In this document: positions 44,735 to 53,586 of the stretch, in pieces
How the letters are laid out: each line of letters starts with the position of its first letter
How positions within the stretch are numbered: position 1 is the stretch's first letter
From: Undibacterium cyanobacteriorum
GTDB taxonomy: Bacteria > Pseudomonadota > Gammaproteobacteria > Burkholderiales > Burkholderiaceae_D
DNA: 64,000 bases
Assembly: GCF_031326225.1 (NCBI RefSeq)
Contig: NZ_CP133720.1
Span: 2,356,001 to 2,420,000, forward strand
Reading direction: 5' to 3'
Program-made: the position numbers and the translations under genes
Notes under the pieces: model-generated
Told to the model about the DNA's origin: nothing
Seen by the model: only the letters and a program-made list of their open reading frames with translations
Databases searched by the model: none

Positions 44735-45054
44735 ATTGTTTACTTTTTCTCAAATTCCAGCCCCAAATCACGAGAGCAAGATGTTTGCACATTTCCTAGC
44801 TTTGCTTTACAAGAGAACAAGGATTCTCAACAAAAGCCGATCAAATACCTAAAAACTCACGGCAAATTCTTCAATTTGAGTGAGAAATTAGGCTCTTCTG
44901 AGTTAAAATACGCCCTTCGGCATTTCATCTTTAAAACCAAGTTGGTCAGAAAAGATTCGGTGCCTCGCTCTTTAATTTCAATTTGCGCGCCAACATTCAC
45001 GTATTTGCATTATGCAAAACGGTGTTCGGTGTCGCCATTTTAACGGAAACTGAC

Positions 45055-45849
45055 ATGCACCCAATGCTCAATACGGCAATTAAGGCCGCTCGTCGCGCGT
45101 CGACAATTATTAATCGCGCTTCTTTCGATATCGATCGCGTTCACATCAGCGAAAAGAGCAGCAACGATTTTGTGACAGAAGTTGACCGCGCTGCCGAAGC
45201 CGCGATCATTGAGGTGCTCACGACCGCTTACCCTGATCATGCCATTCTCGCTGAAGAGTCTGGTGCTTCAAAAAATCTCCACGACGAAAATGAAAATGTT
45301 TGGATCATCGACCCACTCGACGGCACAACCAACTTCATTCACGGCTTTCCACAATACAGTATTTCGATCGCCTTACAGCAAAAAGGTGTCATCACTCAAG
45401 CGGTGATTTACGATCCAACTCGCAACGAGTTGTTCACGGCTTCCAAAGGTGCTGGTGCTTTCTTGAACGACAAACGTATCCGTGTGACGAAGTTAGACAG
45501 AATGGCTGATGCCTTAATTGGCACAGGCTTCTCTGGTCGCGACATGAGCAAGATCGATGAGTACATGGAAATGTACAAATTGATGACGCAAAAGTGCCAT
45601 GGCTTGCGCCGTCCCGGTTCAGCAGCTCTCGATCTCGCCTACGTCGCCATGGGGCGCCTTGACGGTTTCTTTGAAAAAGGTCTTGCCCCTTGGGATATCG
45701 CTGCAGGCTCCTTGTTGGTGACTGAAGCAGGTGGCATTGTTGGTACTTTCGCTGGCGAATCCGACTATTTGTACAAAGGTGATGTTCTGGCGGGAACACC
45801 AAAAGTATTCGGACAAATGGTCAACGCATTGCAAGCCTACGCGAAGTAA
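45055..45849 (+). CDS. suhB: Inositol-1-monophosphatase family protein SuhB
   Basis: SuhB hydrolyses inositol monophosphate in vitro and associates with transcription antitermination complexes. I chose ATG 45055 (MHPMLNTAI, 264 residues); an in-frame upstream ATG at 44983 lacks family similarity. Metal-binding motifs are present: AEESGAS near 66-72, WIIDPLDGTTNFIHGFP near 83-99 and GLAPWDIAAGSLLVTEAGG near 212-230. The trmJ gene is divergent. The 44735-45054 gap carries both promoters but no other feature I can support. Confidence 0.95.
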   Translation: MHPMLNTAIKAARRASTIINRASFDIDRVHISEKSSNDFVTEVDRAAEAAIIEVLTTAYPDHAILAEESGASKNLHDENENVWIIDPLDGTTNFIHGFPQYSISIALQQKGVITQAVIYDPTRNELFTASKGAGAFLNDKRIRVTKLDRMADALIGTGFSGRDMSKIDEYMEMYKLMTQKCHGLRRPGSAALDLAYVAMGRLDGFFEKGLAPWDIAAGSLLVTEAGGIVGTFAGESDYLYKGDVLAGTPKVFGQMVNALQAYAK

Positions 45850-45927
45850 TCCTCGCTCTTTTTTGCAAAATCCAGTTTTACCCGAGGGTGTTCAACGTCT
45901 GAGCCCCCTCCCTTTTCAAAGTTAAGC

Positions 45928-47307
45928 ATGACCACATTTTCTGAACTCGGTCTCTCCGAGTCTTTAGTTCGCGCAGTAAGCGAACATGGCTACACCACAC
46001 CAACACCAATTCAAGCACAAGCGATTCCAGCTGTCATCCAAGGCGGCGACCTGCTCGCAGGTGCGCAAACTGGCACCGGCAAAACAGCTGGTTTTACCTT
46101 ACCTTTGTTGGAGCGCTTATTACGCAAAGAATCGGTACCAAAAAACAAAACAGACAAACGTAAAATTCGAGTACTCGTCCTCACTCCGACACGTGAATTG
46201 GCTGCTCAGGTGGAAGAAAGTGTACGCACTTACGGCAAACACACTCCGCTCAACTCAGGCGTCATTTTCGGCGGCGTTGGCATCAATCCCCAAATCAAAA
46301 TCTTGAGAAACGGCGTTGACGTATTAGTTGCCACGCCAGGTCGACTACTCGATCACCATCAGCAAAAGACCATCGATCTCAGTCACATTGAAATCTTGGT
46401 GTTGGATGAAGCTGATCGCATGTTGGACATGGGCTTCATTCACGACATCAAAAAAGTTCTCGCGATTTTGCCAGCTCAACGCCAGAATCTATTGTTTTCT
46501 GCGACCTTCTCTGACGATATCAAAGCTCTCGCGGATCGATTGCTCAATAATCCTGCAATGATCGAAGTTGCGCGTCGAAATTCGACCGCCGAGGTTGTTG
46601 CACAAAAAGTACACCCTGTCGATCGCGACAAGAAACATCCTATGCTGGCGCACTTAATTAAGACCCATCAATGGACGCAAGTGCTGGTCTTTACACGCAC
46701 CAAACATGGCGCCAATAAATTGGTCGAACAACTAGCTCACGATCAGATCCAAGCTATGGCAATTCATGGCAATAAAAGCCAATCAGCGCGCACGAAAGCG
46801 CTCGCCGAATTTAAAGATGGTAGCCTGACGGTCCTCGTTGCAACCGACATCGCCGCACGTGGCATCGACATTGATCAACTGCCACACGTGGTAAATTATG
46901 ATCTACCCAATGTCCCTGAAGACTACGTCCATAGAATTGGCCGGACTGGCCGTGCAGGTGCGACAGGTGAAGCGGTTTCGTTGGTGTGCGTTGATGAATT
47001 CAAGTTGCTAGCGGATATTGAGAAGTTCATCAAACGTAAGATCCCACAGGAAATCATCGATGGTTTTATTCCTGATCCGAATGCGAAGGCACAGCCGATT
47101 CAGCTGCGTAGTTTTAGTCACGGAGCGAATGGACGCCAACAGCAAGCGCGCACTGACAGAGCTCCACAACGCAATCGGCCTAACGGAAACGCAAGCGCAA
47201 ATGGTACAAGTAAACCACGCGGCAGCAACCCATCAAGCGCTCGCTCGTCTAACAAATCGCAGGCTGTACATCGCTCTGGTAGTCGCGGTAATCGAGGCGG
47301 ACACTAA
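45928..47307 (+). CDS. rhlE: DEAD-box ATP-dependent RNA helicase RhlE
   Basis: RhlE-type helicases remodel RNA in ribosome assembly and RNA decay. The 459 residues have the Q-motif (FSELGLSESLVRAVSEHGYTTPTPIQ near 4-29), Walker A AGAQTGTGKTAGF near 44-56, PTRELAAQV, DEADRMLDMGF near 153-163, LLFSATFS near 187-194, TDIAARGIDID near 307-317 and HRIGRTGRAG near 334-343. The C-terminal 70 residues are a basic, Asn/Ser/Arg/Gly-rich tail typical of RNA binding. It follows suhB by 78 bp and has its own terminator. Confidence 0.96.
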   Translation: MTTFSELGLSESLVRAVSEHGYTTPTPIQAQAIPAVIQGGDLLAGAQTGTGKTAGFTLPLLERLLRKESVPKNKTDKRKIRVLVLTPTRELAAQVEESVRTYGKHTPLNSGVIFGGVGINPQIKILRNGVDVLVATPGRLLDHHQQKTIDLSHIEILVLDEADRMLDMGFIHDIKKVLAILPAQRQNLLFSATFSDDIKALADRLLNNPAMIEVARRNSTAEVVAQKVHPVDRDKKHPMLAHLIKTHQWTQVLVFTRTKHGANKLVEQLAHDQIQAMAIHGNKSQSARTKALAEFKDGSLTVLVATDIAARGIDIDQLPHVVNYDLPNVPEDYVHRIGRTGRAGATGEAVSLVCVDEFKLLADIEKFIKRKIPQEIIDGFIPDPNAKAQPIQLRSFSHGANGRQQQARTDRAPQRNRPNGNASANGTSKPRGSNPSSARSSNKSQAVHRSGSRGNRGGH

Positions 47308-47358
47308 GTAAAACGTTCTATTCAATCGATGTTTTAGTCGACATGGCAATTAGCAAGT

Positions 47359-47384
47359 AAAAAGGTGGCTCAGGCCACCTTTTT
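47359..47384 (+). terminator. Rho-independent terminator after rhlE
   Basis: AAAAAGGTGGC pairs with GCCACCTTTTT over 11 bp with a TCAG loop. Confidence 0.94.
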
Positions 47385-47559
47385 ACCTTAGCAATCAGAC
47401 GTTCTACACAGAATGCATTAAGTTGGAATGTCAAAAGTTCCTGTAACAAACACCTAAAGCAGCCCAGATCCCCCGTGTTTTGCGCTATGATTTCACGCTT
47501 ATTCTTCTAGGCATGTATCCTAGATTCAAACTTCACCCAGCTTAACTTTCGACACCACT

Positions 47560-50202
47560 ATGGCAGCAGTAGAATCAAATCACACCCCCATGATGCGGCA
47601 GTATCTCGCGATTAAAGCGGACCATCCAAATACTTTAGTGTTTTACCGCATGGGTGATTTTTATGAGCTGTTCTATGAAGATGCGGAGAAAGTTTCGCGT
47701 ATTCTCGGTATTACTTTGACTCAACGAGGTAGTTCCAACGGCGTCCCCATCAAAATGGCGGGCGTGCCATTTCATTCGCTAGAACCTTACCTAGCTAAGC
47801 TGGTCAAGATTGGTGAATCTGCCGCGATCTGTGAACAAATTGGCGATCCTGCAACCAGCAAAGGTCCCGTTGAACGCAAGGTCATGCGCGTTATAACGCC
47901 AGGAACTCTGACAGATACCGATCTCTTACCAGAGAAATCAGAACGCCCACTTCTCGCCATCCATTTACAAACTCAACGCAAGACCATTCAAGTCGGACTT
48001 GCGTGGTTATCGCTGGCGAGTGGCGCGCTCAAGTTGATGGAATTTAGCACTGACGAAAGAGCCTTGCGCGGTCGCCTACAACATGAATTTGAACGGATCT
48101 CACCAGCAGAAATCCTCTGCTCAGCGGGCGCGCTAGTACTCGATGAAATACGCCAAGAATTACCCGGAAAATTTTCTGAAGTCCCAGATTGGCATTTCGA
48201 CCTCAAGCAAGGACAAAAATCTTTGCAAGATCAACTTGCGACATCAACGCTGACTGGCTTTGGTGCCGAAAACTTGAATCCTGCGATCGGCGCAGCAGGT
48301 GCACTGCTACGCTATGCTGAGTCAACTCAAGGTCGTGGACTGAAACATGTCAATGCCCTTAGTGTCGAAAACGAAAATGAATTTATTGGCCTCGATAGTG
48401 CCACCCGTCGCAATTTAGAACTCACCGAAACCTTACGTGGACAAGAGGCACCCACTCTTTTCTCCTTGTTAGACCACTGTCGTACCGCCATGGGGTCGCG
48501 CCTACTACGACATTGGTTACACCACGCGCGTCGAGATCAGGAAATTGCTCGTGGTCGCCATCAAGCGATCGATGCTTTACTTCAGGCCGATGCCACAGCA
48601 GGTTTATCGACGACGCTCAATGCAGTGCCTGACATCGAACGAATCACTACCCGAATCGCTTTACAATCGGCGCGTCCGCGCGACTTGGCTGCCTTGCGAG
48701 ATGGACTGCAACACCTAGGAACAGTGCGTAGCTACTTGGCCATGTGTATCAAAAACCAAGTCCCGCCTTTACTGCAATCGTCCTTGAATGATTTGGCAAC
48801 CCCGAGCGACTGCTTAGACTTACTCGAACGCGCCTTGATGCCACAACCATCAACGATGGTGCGTGATGGTGGAGTCATCGCCACCGGCTTTGATGCTGAG
48901 CTTGATGAACTACGCTCCTTATCTGAAAACGCGGGACAATTCTTGATTGATCTCGAGACCTCTGAACGTGCGCGCACAGGCATTGCCAACTTACGCGTCG
49001 AGTACAATAAAGTTCACGGCTTCTACATTGAAGTCACTAACGGGCAAGCTGACAAAGTGCCAGACAACTATCGTCGCCGCCAAACTTTAAAGAATGCCGA
49101 GCGTTATATCACTCCCGAATTGAAGGCCTTCGAAGACAAGGCCTTGTCCGCGCAGGAGCGCGCTTTGGTCAGAGAAAAAGTCCTCTACGAGAAATTGTTG
49201 AGCGAGCTTCTCCCTTTCATTCAAACGTTACAAAAGATCGCCCATGCGTTGGCTCAAATCGATGCACTTTCGAGCCTTGCGGACCATGCGCTGAAAAACA
49301 ATTGGTGCGCGCCTCAGTTGATTGCAGAACCCTGTCTAGAAATCGTTCAGGGTCGACACCCAGTGGTTGAGAATCAAATCGAGCGCTTTATTGCCAACGA
49401 TTGCAGACTGACTGCCGACAAAAAAATGCTCCTCATCACCGGCCCGAATATGGGCGGTAAATCGACATTCATGCGGCAAACGGCATTGATTACGCTGTTG
49501 GCGTACATCGGCAGTTATGTTCCAGCAAATAGCGCTACCATTGGGCCGATCGATCGTATTTTCACACGTATCGGTGCAGCAGACGATCTCGCGGGCGGAC
49601 GCTCCACTTTCATGGTCGAAATGACCGAATCAGCGGCGATTCTTCATGCTGCGACCGAAAATTCATTAGTGCTCATGGATGAAGTCGGCCGTGGTACCTC
49701 GACCTTTGACGGTCTGGCGTTAGCATGGGCGATCGCACGTCACTTGATTATGCAATCACGCAGTTTCACGCTATTCGCAACGCACTATTTCGAACTGACG
49801 CAACTACCGGAGGTGCATCCAAGTGCGGAGAACGTTCATCTCTCAGCCATCGAACATAAGGAAAACATCGTCTTCCTGCACGCAGTACAGGCTGGCCCGG
49901 CCTCACAAAGTTACGGCTTACAGGTCGCACAGTTGGCAGGAATTCCCCAGCCGGTAATCCGTGCTGCGCGTAAACATTTGGCAGACTTAGAAGCACAATC
50001 ACTGCAGAGCACGCCGCAATTTGATCTGTTCGCAGCAAATTCAAGTAACACATCCGATGAGGTACCGGAAACGGAGCAAAATCTCCCGATCGCTGAGGTC
50101 AATAGTGAACTTCTGGATGCAATCGACGCTATCGACCCCGATAGTATGACCCCAAGAGAAGCGCTCGATGCACTCTATCGACTGAAAAATATGGTGAAGT
50201 AA
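47560..50202 (+). CDS. mutS: DNA mismatch repair protein MutS
   Basis: MutS recognises mismatches and small loops and starts repair with MutL. The 880 residues have the N-terminal mismatch-binding domain with the Phe-x-Glu motif region (FYRMGDFYELFYEDA near 28-42), the connector and lever domains, and the ATPase with Walker A ITGPNMGGKSTFMRQ near 626-640, Walker B and signature SLVLMDEVGRGTSTFDG near 700-716 and THYFEL near 740. The C-terminal helix with DPDSMTPREALDALYRLKNM is the usual tetramerisation end. Start at 47560 has no strong ribosome site but fits family length. Confidence 0.98.
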   Translation: MAAVESNHTPMMRQYLAIKADHPNTLVFYRMGDFYELFYEDAEKVSRILGITLTQRGSSNGVPIKMAGVPFHSLEPYLAKLVKIGESAAICEQIGDPATSKGPVERKVMRVITPGTLTDTDLLPEKSERPLLAIHLQTQRKTIQVGLAWLSLASGALKLMEFSTDERALRGRLQHEFERISPAEILCSAGALVLDEIRQELPGKFSEVPDWHFDLKQGQKSLQDQLATSTLTGFGAENLNPAIGAAGALLRYAESTQGRGLKHVNALSVENENEFIGLDSATRRNLELTETLRGQEAPTLFSLLDHCRTAMGSRLLRHWLHHARRDQEIARGRHQAIDALLQADATAGLSTTLNAVPDIERITTRIALQSARPRDLAALRDGLQHLGTVRSYLAMCIKNQVPPLLQSSLNDLATPSDCLDLLERALMPQPSTMVRDGGVIATGFDAELDELRSLSENAGQFLIDLETSERARTGIANLRVEYNKVHGFYIEVTNGQADKVPDNYRRRQTLKNAERYITPELKAFEDKALSAQERALVREKVLYEKLLSELLPFIQTLQKIAHALAQIDALSSLADHALKNNWCAPQLIAEPCLEIVQGRHPVVENQIERFIANDCRLTADKKMLLITGPNMGGKSTFMRQTALITLLAYIGSYVPANSATIGPIDRIFTRIGAADDLAGGRSTFMVEMTESAAILHAATENSLVLMDEVGRGTSTFDGLALAWAIARHLIMQSRSFTLFATHYFELTQLPEVHPSAENVHLSAIEHKENIVFLHAVQAGPASQSYGLQVAQLAGIPQPVIRAARKHLADLEAQSLQSTPQFDLFAANSSNTSDEVPETEQNLPIAEVNSELLDAIDAIDPDSMTPREALDALYRLKNMVK

Positions 50203-50234
50203 GTCGACGGGTTTGGGCACGCTGGAAATCAATT

Positions 50235-50954
50235 TCACTTGATGGCTTTGAACTGTTCCAAACGTCCAATGGGAAACGGGTTGCCTGCACTGATCTGATG
50301 AACGAATACTCCATCCTTGTACAGGCGCCAGCCTTGAATATCATAATCAACGGGAAATAGGTCTAGTTGCTTCTGGAACTCCCAACTTCCGTACAGGCTT
50401 TGGAAGCGCTCTTCAGTACTACCGGAGTTGGCCCTTTGTATCTCGATTGAATAAGTCACGCGGATCTTGTCTAACAAACTTTCCCGTTTCAGACTGCCAA
50501 AAAACTTCACTTGTTTTTGCCCAATTGGACTCGCCTGAATCAGATCCTGCTCATTCACAGCGATGTTTTCAGCCTCCGGTAATGCACAGGGTGCACGGTA
50601 TTTTTTGAAACTCGGCGCGGAGTTAGTCCACATCGGAGTCTCCACTGCTGCCTCAAACGATTCGAAATATTGTGGCGTGAACCCTGGTTGCGCACCAACT
50701 AAAACATACTCGTTCGGCAGCCTAAGCATCATCGAGACTTTGCCATCTAAGGTCTGCATCAACCAATCAACACCTTGGAAGCGACGCCATTCCGCCGCAC
50801 TACTGATTGGTCCGTCGACGGCAACACGTTTAAGATAAGTCGCCTGCCCCCAACTCGGCTGCGCAAGACAAAGTTTGTTGCGGCCTTGCGAAGATGCCTG
50901 CCTCGGCAGCGCTAAACAAATTAACGCGACAATAAGCCAAATGATTTTCATCAT
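50235..50954 (-). CDS. Secreted hypothetical protein
   Basis: I do not recognise this 239-residue protein. It has a signal peptide (about 1-22, hydrophobic core IIWLIVALICLAL, cleavage near ASS-Q). The mature part is a mixed alpha/beta protein with several Trp/Tyr residues, two Cys (CLAQ near 30, CALP near 112) that could form a disulfide, and no catalytic motif visible. It is convergent with mutS and lies downstream of slyD in the same direction, separated by a terminator. It probably acts in the periplasm. Similarity searching would be needed to place it. Confidence 0.65.
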   Translation of the reverse strand: MMKIIWLIVALICLALPRQASSQGRNKLCLAQPSWGQATYLKRVAVDGPISSAAEWRRFQGVDWLMQTLDGKVSMMLRLPNEYVLVGAQPGFTPQYFESFEAAVETPMWTNSAPSFKKYRAPCALPEAENIAVNEQDLIQASPIGQKQVKFFGSLKRESLLDKIRVTYSIEIQRANSGSTEERFQSLYGSWEFQKQLDLFPVDYDIQGWRLYKDGVFVHQISAGNPFPIGRLEQFKAIK

Positions 50955-50984
50955 AAATGTCGATATCGAAACGATCAGCCCAAT

Positions 50985-51019
50985 AAAAAAGGCTCTGTGA
51001 AAAGTGATTTCCCAGAGCC
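50985..51019 (-). terminator. Terminator of slyD
   Basis: GGCTCTG and CAGAGCC (50991-50997, 51013-51019) with an inner GAAA/TTTC stem are followed by T6 on the minus strand. Confidence 0.85.
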
Positions 51020-51088
51020 CATTTCTTACATCCTACTGCATTAACAATGCCTCGCCGCGAAACTTGCGCATGCAACGATCATCAAGAA

Positions 51089-51619
51089 TTAATGCAAATG
51101 TACGGTACGGAATTCTCCGTCTTCATCATCTTCGTCATGATGATGACCGTGCTCTCCATGTACATGTCCATGCGCAATCTCTTCAGCTGTCGCTGCACGA
51201 ACATCGACGACCTTTAATGCAAATCGCAAGGCGATACCCGCCAAAGGATGATTACCGTCAAGCACGACCTTATCTTCAGCAATTTCAGTAACCGTAAAGA
51301 TAATGCTGTCACCATCCTCACTTTCTTCGGGCGTACCTTCGAATTGCATTCCAACCTCGATCGGCGATGGCAGGCGAGATCTATCTTCAATCTTCACCAG
51401 CTCGGCATCATAGTCTCCGAAAGCATCTTCAGGCTCAACCTGAATCACATCATCAAAACCAACCGCCTGCCCATCCAAAGCTTCTTCGATTTTCGGAAGT
51501 GTGTTTTCGTATCCTCCATGGAGATACACCATTGGTTCCTGACCTTCCTCAATCAGATTACCGAGTGTATCGGACAAAGTGTATTCGACCGTCACCACGG
51601 TATCTTTGGTAATTTTCAT
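51089..51619 (-). CDS. slyD: FKBP-type peptidyl-prolyl isomerase SlyD
   Basis: SlyD is a cytoplasmic foldase and metallochaperone that supplies nickel. The 176-residue protein has the split FKBP domain (TVVTVEYTLSDTLGNLIEEGQEPMVYLHGGYENTLPKIEEALDG near 6-49) with an insert-in-flap domain (about 70-130), a NHPLAGIALRFALKVVDVR second half near 123-141, and a His/Asp/Glu-rich metal-binding tail (GHVHGEHGHHHDEDDEDG) from about 150. It is divergent from roxA. Confidence 0.95.
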   Translation of the reverse strand: MKITKDTVVTVEYTLSDTLGNLIEEGQEPMVYLHGGYENTLPKIEEALDGQAVGFDDVIQVEPEDAFGDYDAELVKIEDRSRLPSPIEVGMQFEGTPEESEDGDSIIFTVTEIAEDKVVLDGNHPLAGIALRFALKVVDVRAATAEEIAHGHVHGEHGHHHDEDDEDGEFRTVHLH

Positions 51620-51730
51620 ACTATTTCCTTAAATATTTCCAATCTTTTGCGCTAGCGCAGTCATTATACCTTCCTCAGAGTGTCGGTATGCTTTATCCTG
51701 CCGGAAGTTTTTGCTTCTACGATCGACATC

Positions 51731-52870
51731 ATGAAAAAATCCTCCACCGCATTAGAACTTCTTGGCGGCATCACCGCAGAAGAATTCTTCAAGACATATT
51801 GGCAAAAAAAGCCACTTTTGATTCGCCAAGCCATTCCCGACTTTAAAGCCCTCTTCAGCCCAGAAGAACTGTTTGAAATGGCTGCTCGTGACGATGTCGA
51901 ATCGCGATTAATTTGTTCGTTCGATAATCATTGGGACATGCAACATGGTCCAATATCGAAAATACCGCTTAAGCAAAAGAAAGATTGGACACTGCTCGTG
52001 CAAGGCGTCAATTTGCATCAAGAGAAAGCCGATCAGTTACTTCGACAATTCCGATTTGCACCAGATGCCCGTCTCGATGACCTCATGATCAGTTATGCCC
52101 GCGACGGCGGCGGTGTCGGACCACACTTCGATTCTTATGATGTATTTCTGTTGCAAGCACATGGTCAACGACGTTGGCGCATCAGCGCACAAAAAGATCT
52201 GACACTGATCGAAGGCATGCCGCTAAAGATCTTACGCAATTTCGTGTGTGAACAAGAGTTTGTTTTAGAACCGGGTGACATGCTTTATTTGCCACCGCAT
52301 TATGCCCACGATGGAATTGCGATTGGCGAGTGCATGACCTATTCGATAGGCTTCCGTACACCGTCCTTCCAAGAGCTTGGTGAAGGATTCTTGCAATTCA
52401 TGGTGGATACGATAGAGCTGCCCGGCCGCTATGCCGATCCTGATCTCAAACCACCGAAAAATCCAGCCGAAATTAGTTCGGCAATGTTAGAGCAAGTCAT
52501 CGGTGAACTCGAGAAAATTCGTTTCTCAAAAAATGACATGACGATATTTCTGGGTGAATACCTGACAGAACCCAAAGCCTCGGTCTTTTTCGATTCCCCA
52601 GAGCCAGTTCTGACACCTAAACGGTTCACGCAAGCGGCTCTCAAAAATGGTGTACGACTGAATTTGAAGTCACAAATGCTCTACAACGGAAAGCACATCT
52701 TCATCAATGGTGAATCCTTCTCGGTTGGTGCACGCGACAAAGGGATTCTGAGCCTGTTAGCGAATCAACGCCAACTTAGCGGCGAGCAACTACAAGAAGC
52801 ATCTGAAGATGTGATGGAAGCGTTCTGTATTTGGTATGAGGATGGCTGGTTGGAAATCAAAGCAAAATGA
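51731..52870 (+). CDS. roxA: Ribosomal oxygenase, 50S L16 arginine hydroxylase (RoxA/YcfD)
   Basis: RoxA is an Fe(II)/2-oxoglutarate oxygenase that hydroxylates an Arg of ribosomal protein L16. I chose ATG 51731 (MKKSSTALELLGG, 379 residues), which fits the family; an upstream in-frame start at 51680 has no support. The JmjC-like cupin core has GGGVGPHFDSYDVFLLQ near 133-149 (His and Asp metal ligands) and LYLPPHYAHDGIAIGECMTYSIGFR near 195-219 (third ligand His). N-terminal TYWQKKPLLIRQAI is a family hallmark. The C-terminal half has the winged-helix dimerisation part. It is divergent from slyD. Confidence 0.94.
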   Translation: MKKSSTALELLGGITAEEFFKTYWQKKPLLIRQAIPDFKALFSPEELFEMAARDDVESRLICSFDNHWDMQHGPISKIPLKQKKDWTLLVQGVNLHQEKADQLLRQFRFAPDARLDDLMISYARDGGGVGPHFDSYDVFLLQAHGQRRWRISAQKDLTLIEGMPLKILRNFVCEQEFVLEPGDMLYLPPHYAHDGIAIGECMTYSIGFRTPSFQELGEGFLQFMVDTIELPGRYADPDLKPPKNPAEISSAMLEQVIGELEKIRFSKNDMTIFLGEYLTEPKASVFFDSPEPVLTPKRFTQAALKNGVRLNLKSQMLYNGKHIFINGESFSVGARDKGILSLLANQRQLSGEQLQEASEDVMEAFCIWYEDGWLEIKAK

Positions 52871-53028
52871 AGGAAACACTACAATTGAAATGAAAAAATT
52901 GGCCTTTGCAGTCACTTTTTTGATCACGAAACAACGAAGATTAGAAGAAATGATCTGTAAATCACAAATTTAGTTCATTTTTTTGGAAAAAATTCTCATC
53001 AGGTATATTCGATTGCCAGAAAACTCAT

Positions 53029-53123
53029 TATAATTCGCGGTTGGGAAAGTTTCGTAGGCTTGGCATTCAATTAGATTTTCAACCGACGGCTTAACCTATT
53101 GAGCGATAATTACCGGTAATTAT
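53029..53123 (+). promoter_or_regulatory. Candidate promoter and palindrome upstream of the Ala-rich lipoprotein
   Basis: TATAAT at 53029-53034 is a good -10, with only a weak -35 17 bp upstream. A perfect 18-bp palindrome ATAATTACCGGTAATTAT lies at 53106-53123, inside the 130-nt leader and 50 bp before the ATG. The stretch 52871-53028 after roxA has no gene and no clear terminator. Confidence 0.5.
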
Positions 53124-53172
53124 TCATCGCAAGTTTGTTGTTTTTTTAGATCTATTTATTGAAAGTAAAAAC

Positions 53173-53403
53173 ATGAAAAAATCACTTTTGCTCGTTTCCT
53201 TGTTGGCAGTAGCTTTGGTAGCTTGCGGTAAGAAAGAAGAAGCTTCTGCATCCGCTTCTGCATCCGCTTCTGTTGAAGCAGCTCCAGCATCTGCTGCAGC
53301 AGCTCCAGCATCTGCACCAGCAGCCGACGCAGCAGCATCTGGCGCATCTGCACCAGCAGCAGCTCCAGCAGCTGAAGCAGCAGCTTCCGCAGCATCTAAG
53401 TAA
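53173..53403 (+). CDS. Small alanine-rich lipoprotein
   Basis: A 76-residue precursor with a signal peptide (MKKSLLLVSLLAVALVAC) whose lipobox VAC puts the lipidated Cys at residue 18. The mature part is KK-EE followed by Ala/Ser/Pro low-complexity (ASASASASASVEAAPASAAAAPASAPA and beyond), with few other residue types. Such tails are disordered and are often spacers in the envelope. A palindromic leader and its own terminator mark it as a single-gene unit. The opposite strand also has a long open frame, which I judge an artefact of the repeat. Confidence 0.85.
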   Translation: MKKSLLLVSLLAVALVACGKKEEASASASASASVEAAPASAAAAPASAPAADAAASGASAPAAAPAAEAAASAASK

Positions 53404-53420
53404 TTTTCATTACTTCCAAG

Positions 53421-53447
53421 AAAAGCCGGTCCTAGACCGGCTTTTTT
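53421..53447 (+). terminator. Rho-independent terminator of the lipoprotein gene
   Basis: AAAAGCCGGTC pairs with GACCGGCTTTT around a CTA loop and ends in T7. Confidence 0.95.
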
Positions 53448-53536
53448 TGTATCCTTTACAAATGCATCCCGCTCAAATTCATGTAACGAATACTGAGTCG
53501 AATAAATTTGGATAGGACAAGATCCGCAGGAAAAAC

Positions 53537-53567
53537 AAAAAAGGCAGATTAATATCTGCCTTTTTTT
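53537..53567. terminator. Bidirectional terminator next to bamC
   Basis: AAAAAAGGCAGAT pairs with ATCTGCCTTTTTT (13 bp, TAAT loop). It can end the minus-strand bamC unit, 20 bp after its stop. Confidence 0.92.
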
Positions 53568-53586
53568 GTTTTTATGCAATGAACAA

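Noticed and set aside
44702..45043. 113-codon plus-strand frame across the trmJ/suhB divergent gap
   Set aside because: Overlaps the trmJ start and the probable suhB promoter; composition is not protein-like.
53124..53579. 151-codon minus-strand frame opposite the small lipoprotein
   Set aside because: Its Ala/Asp repeats are the mirror of the low-complexity lipoprotein gene, and it has no ribosome site; the plus strand has a signal peptide and a terminator.
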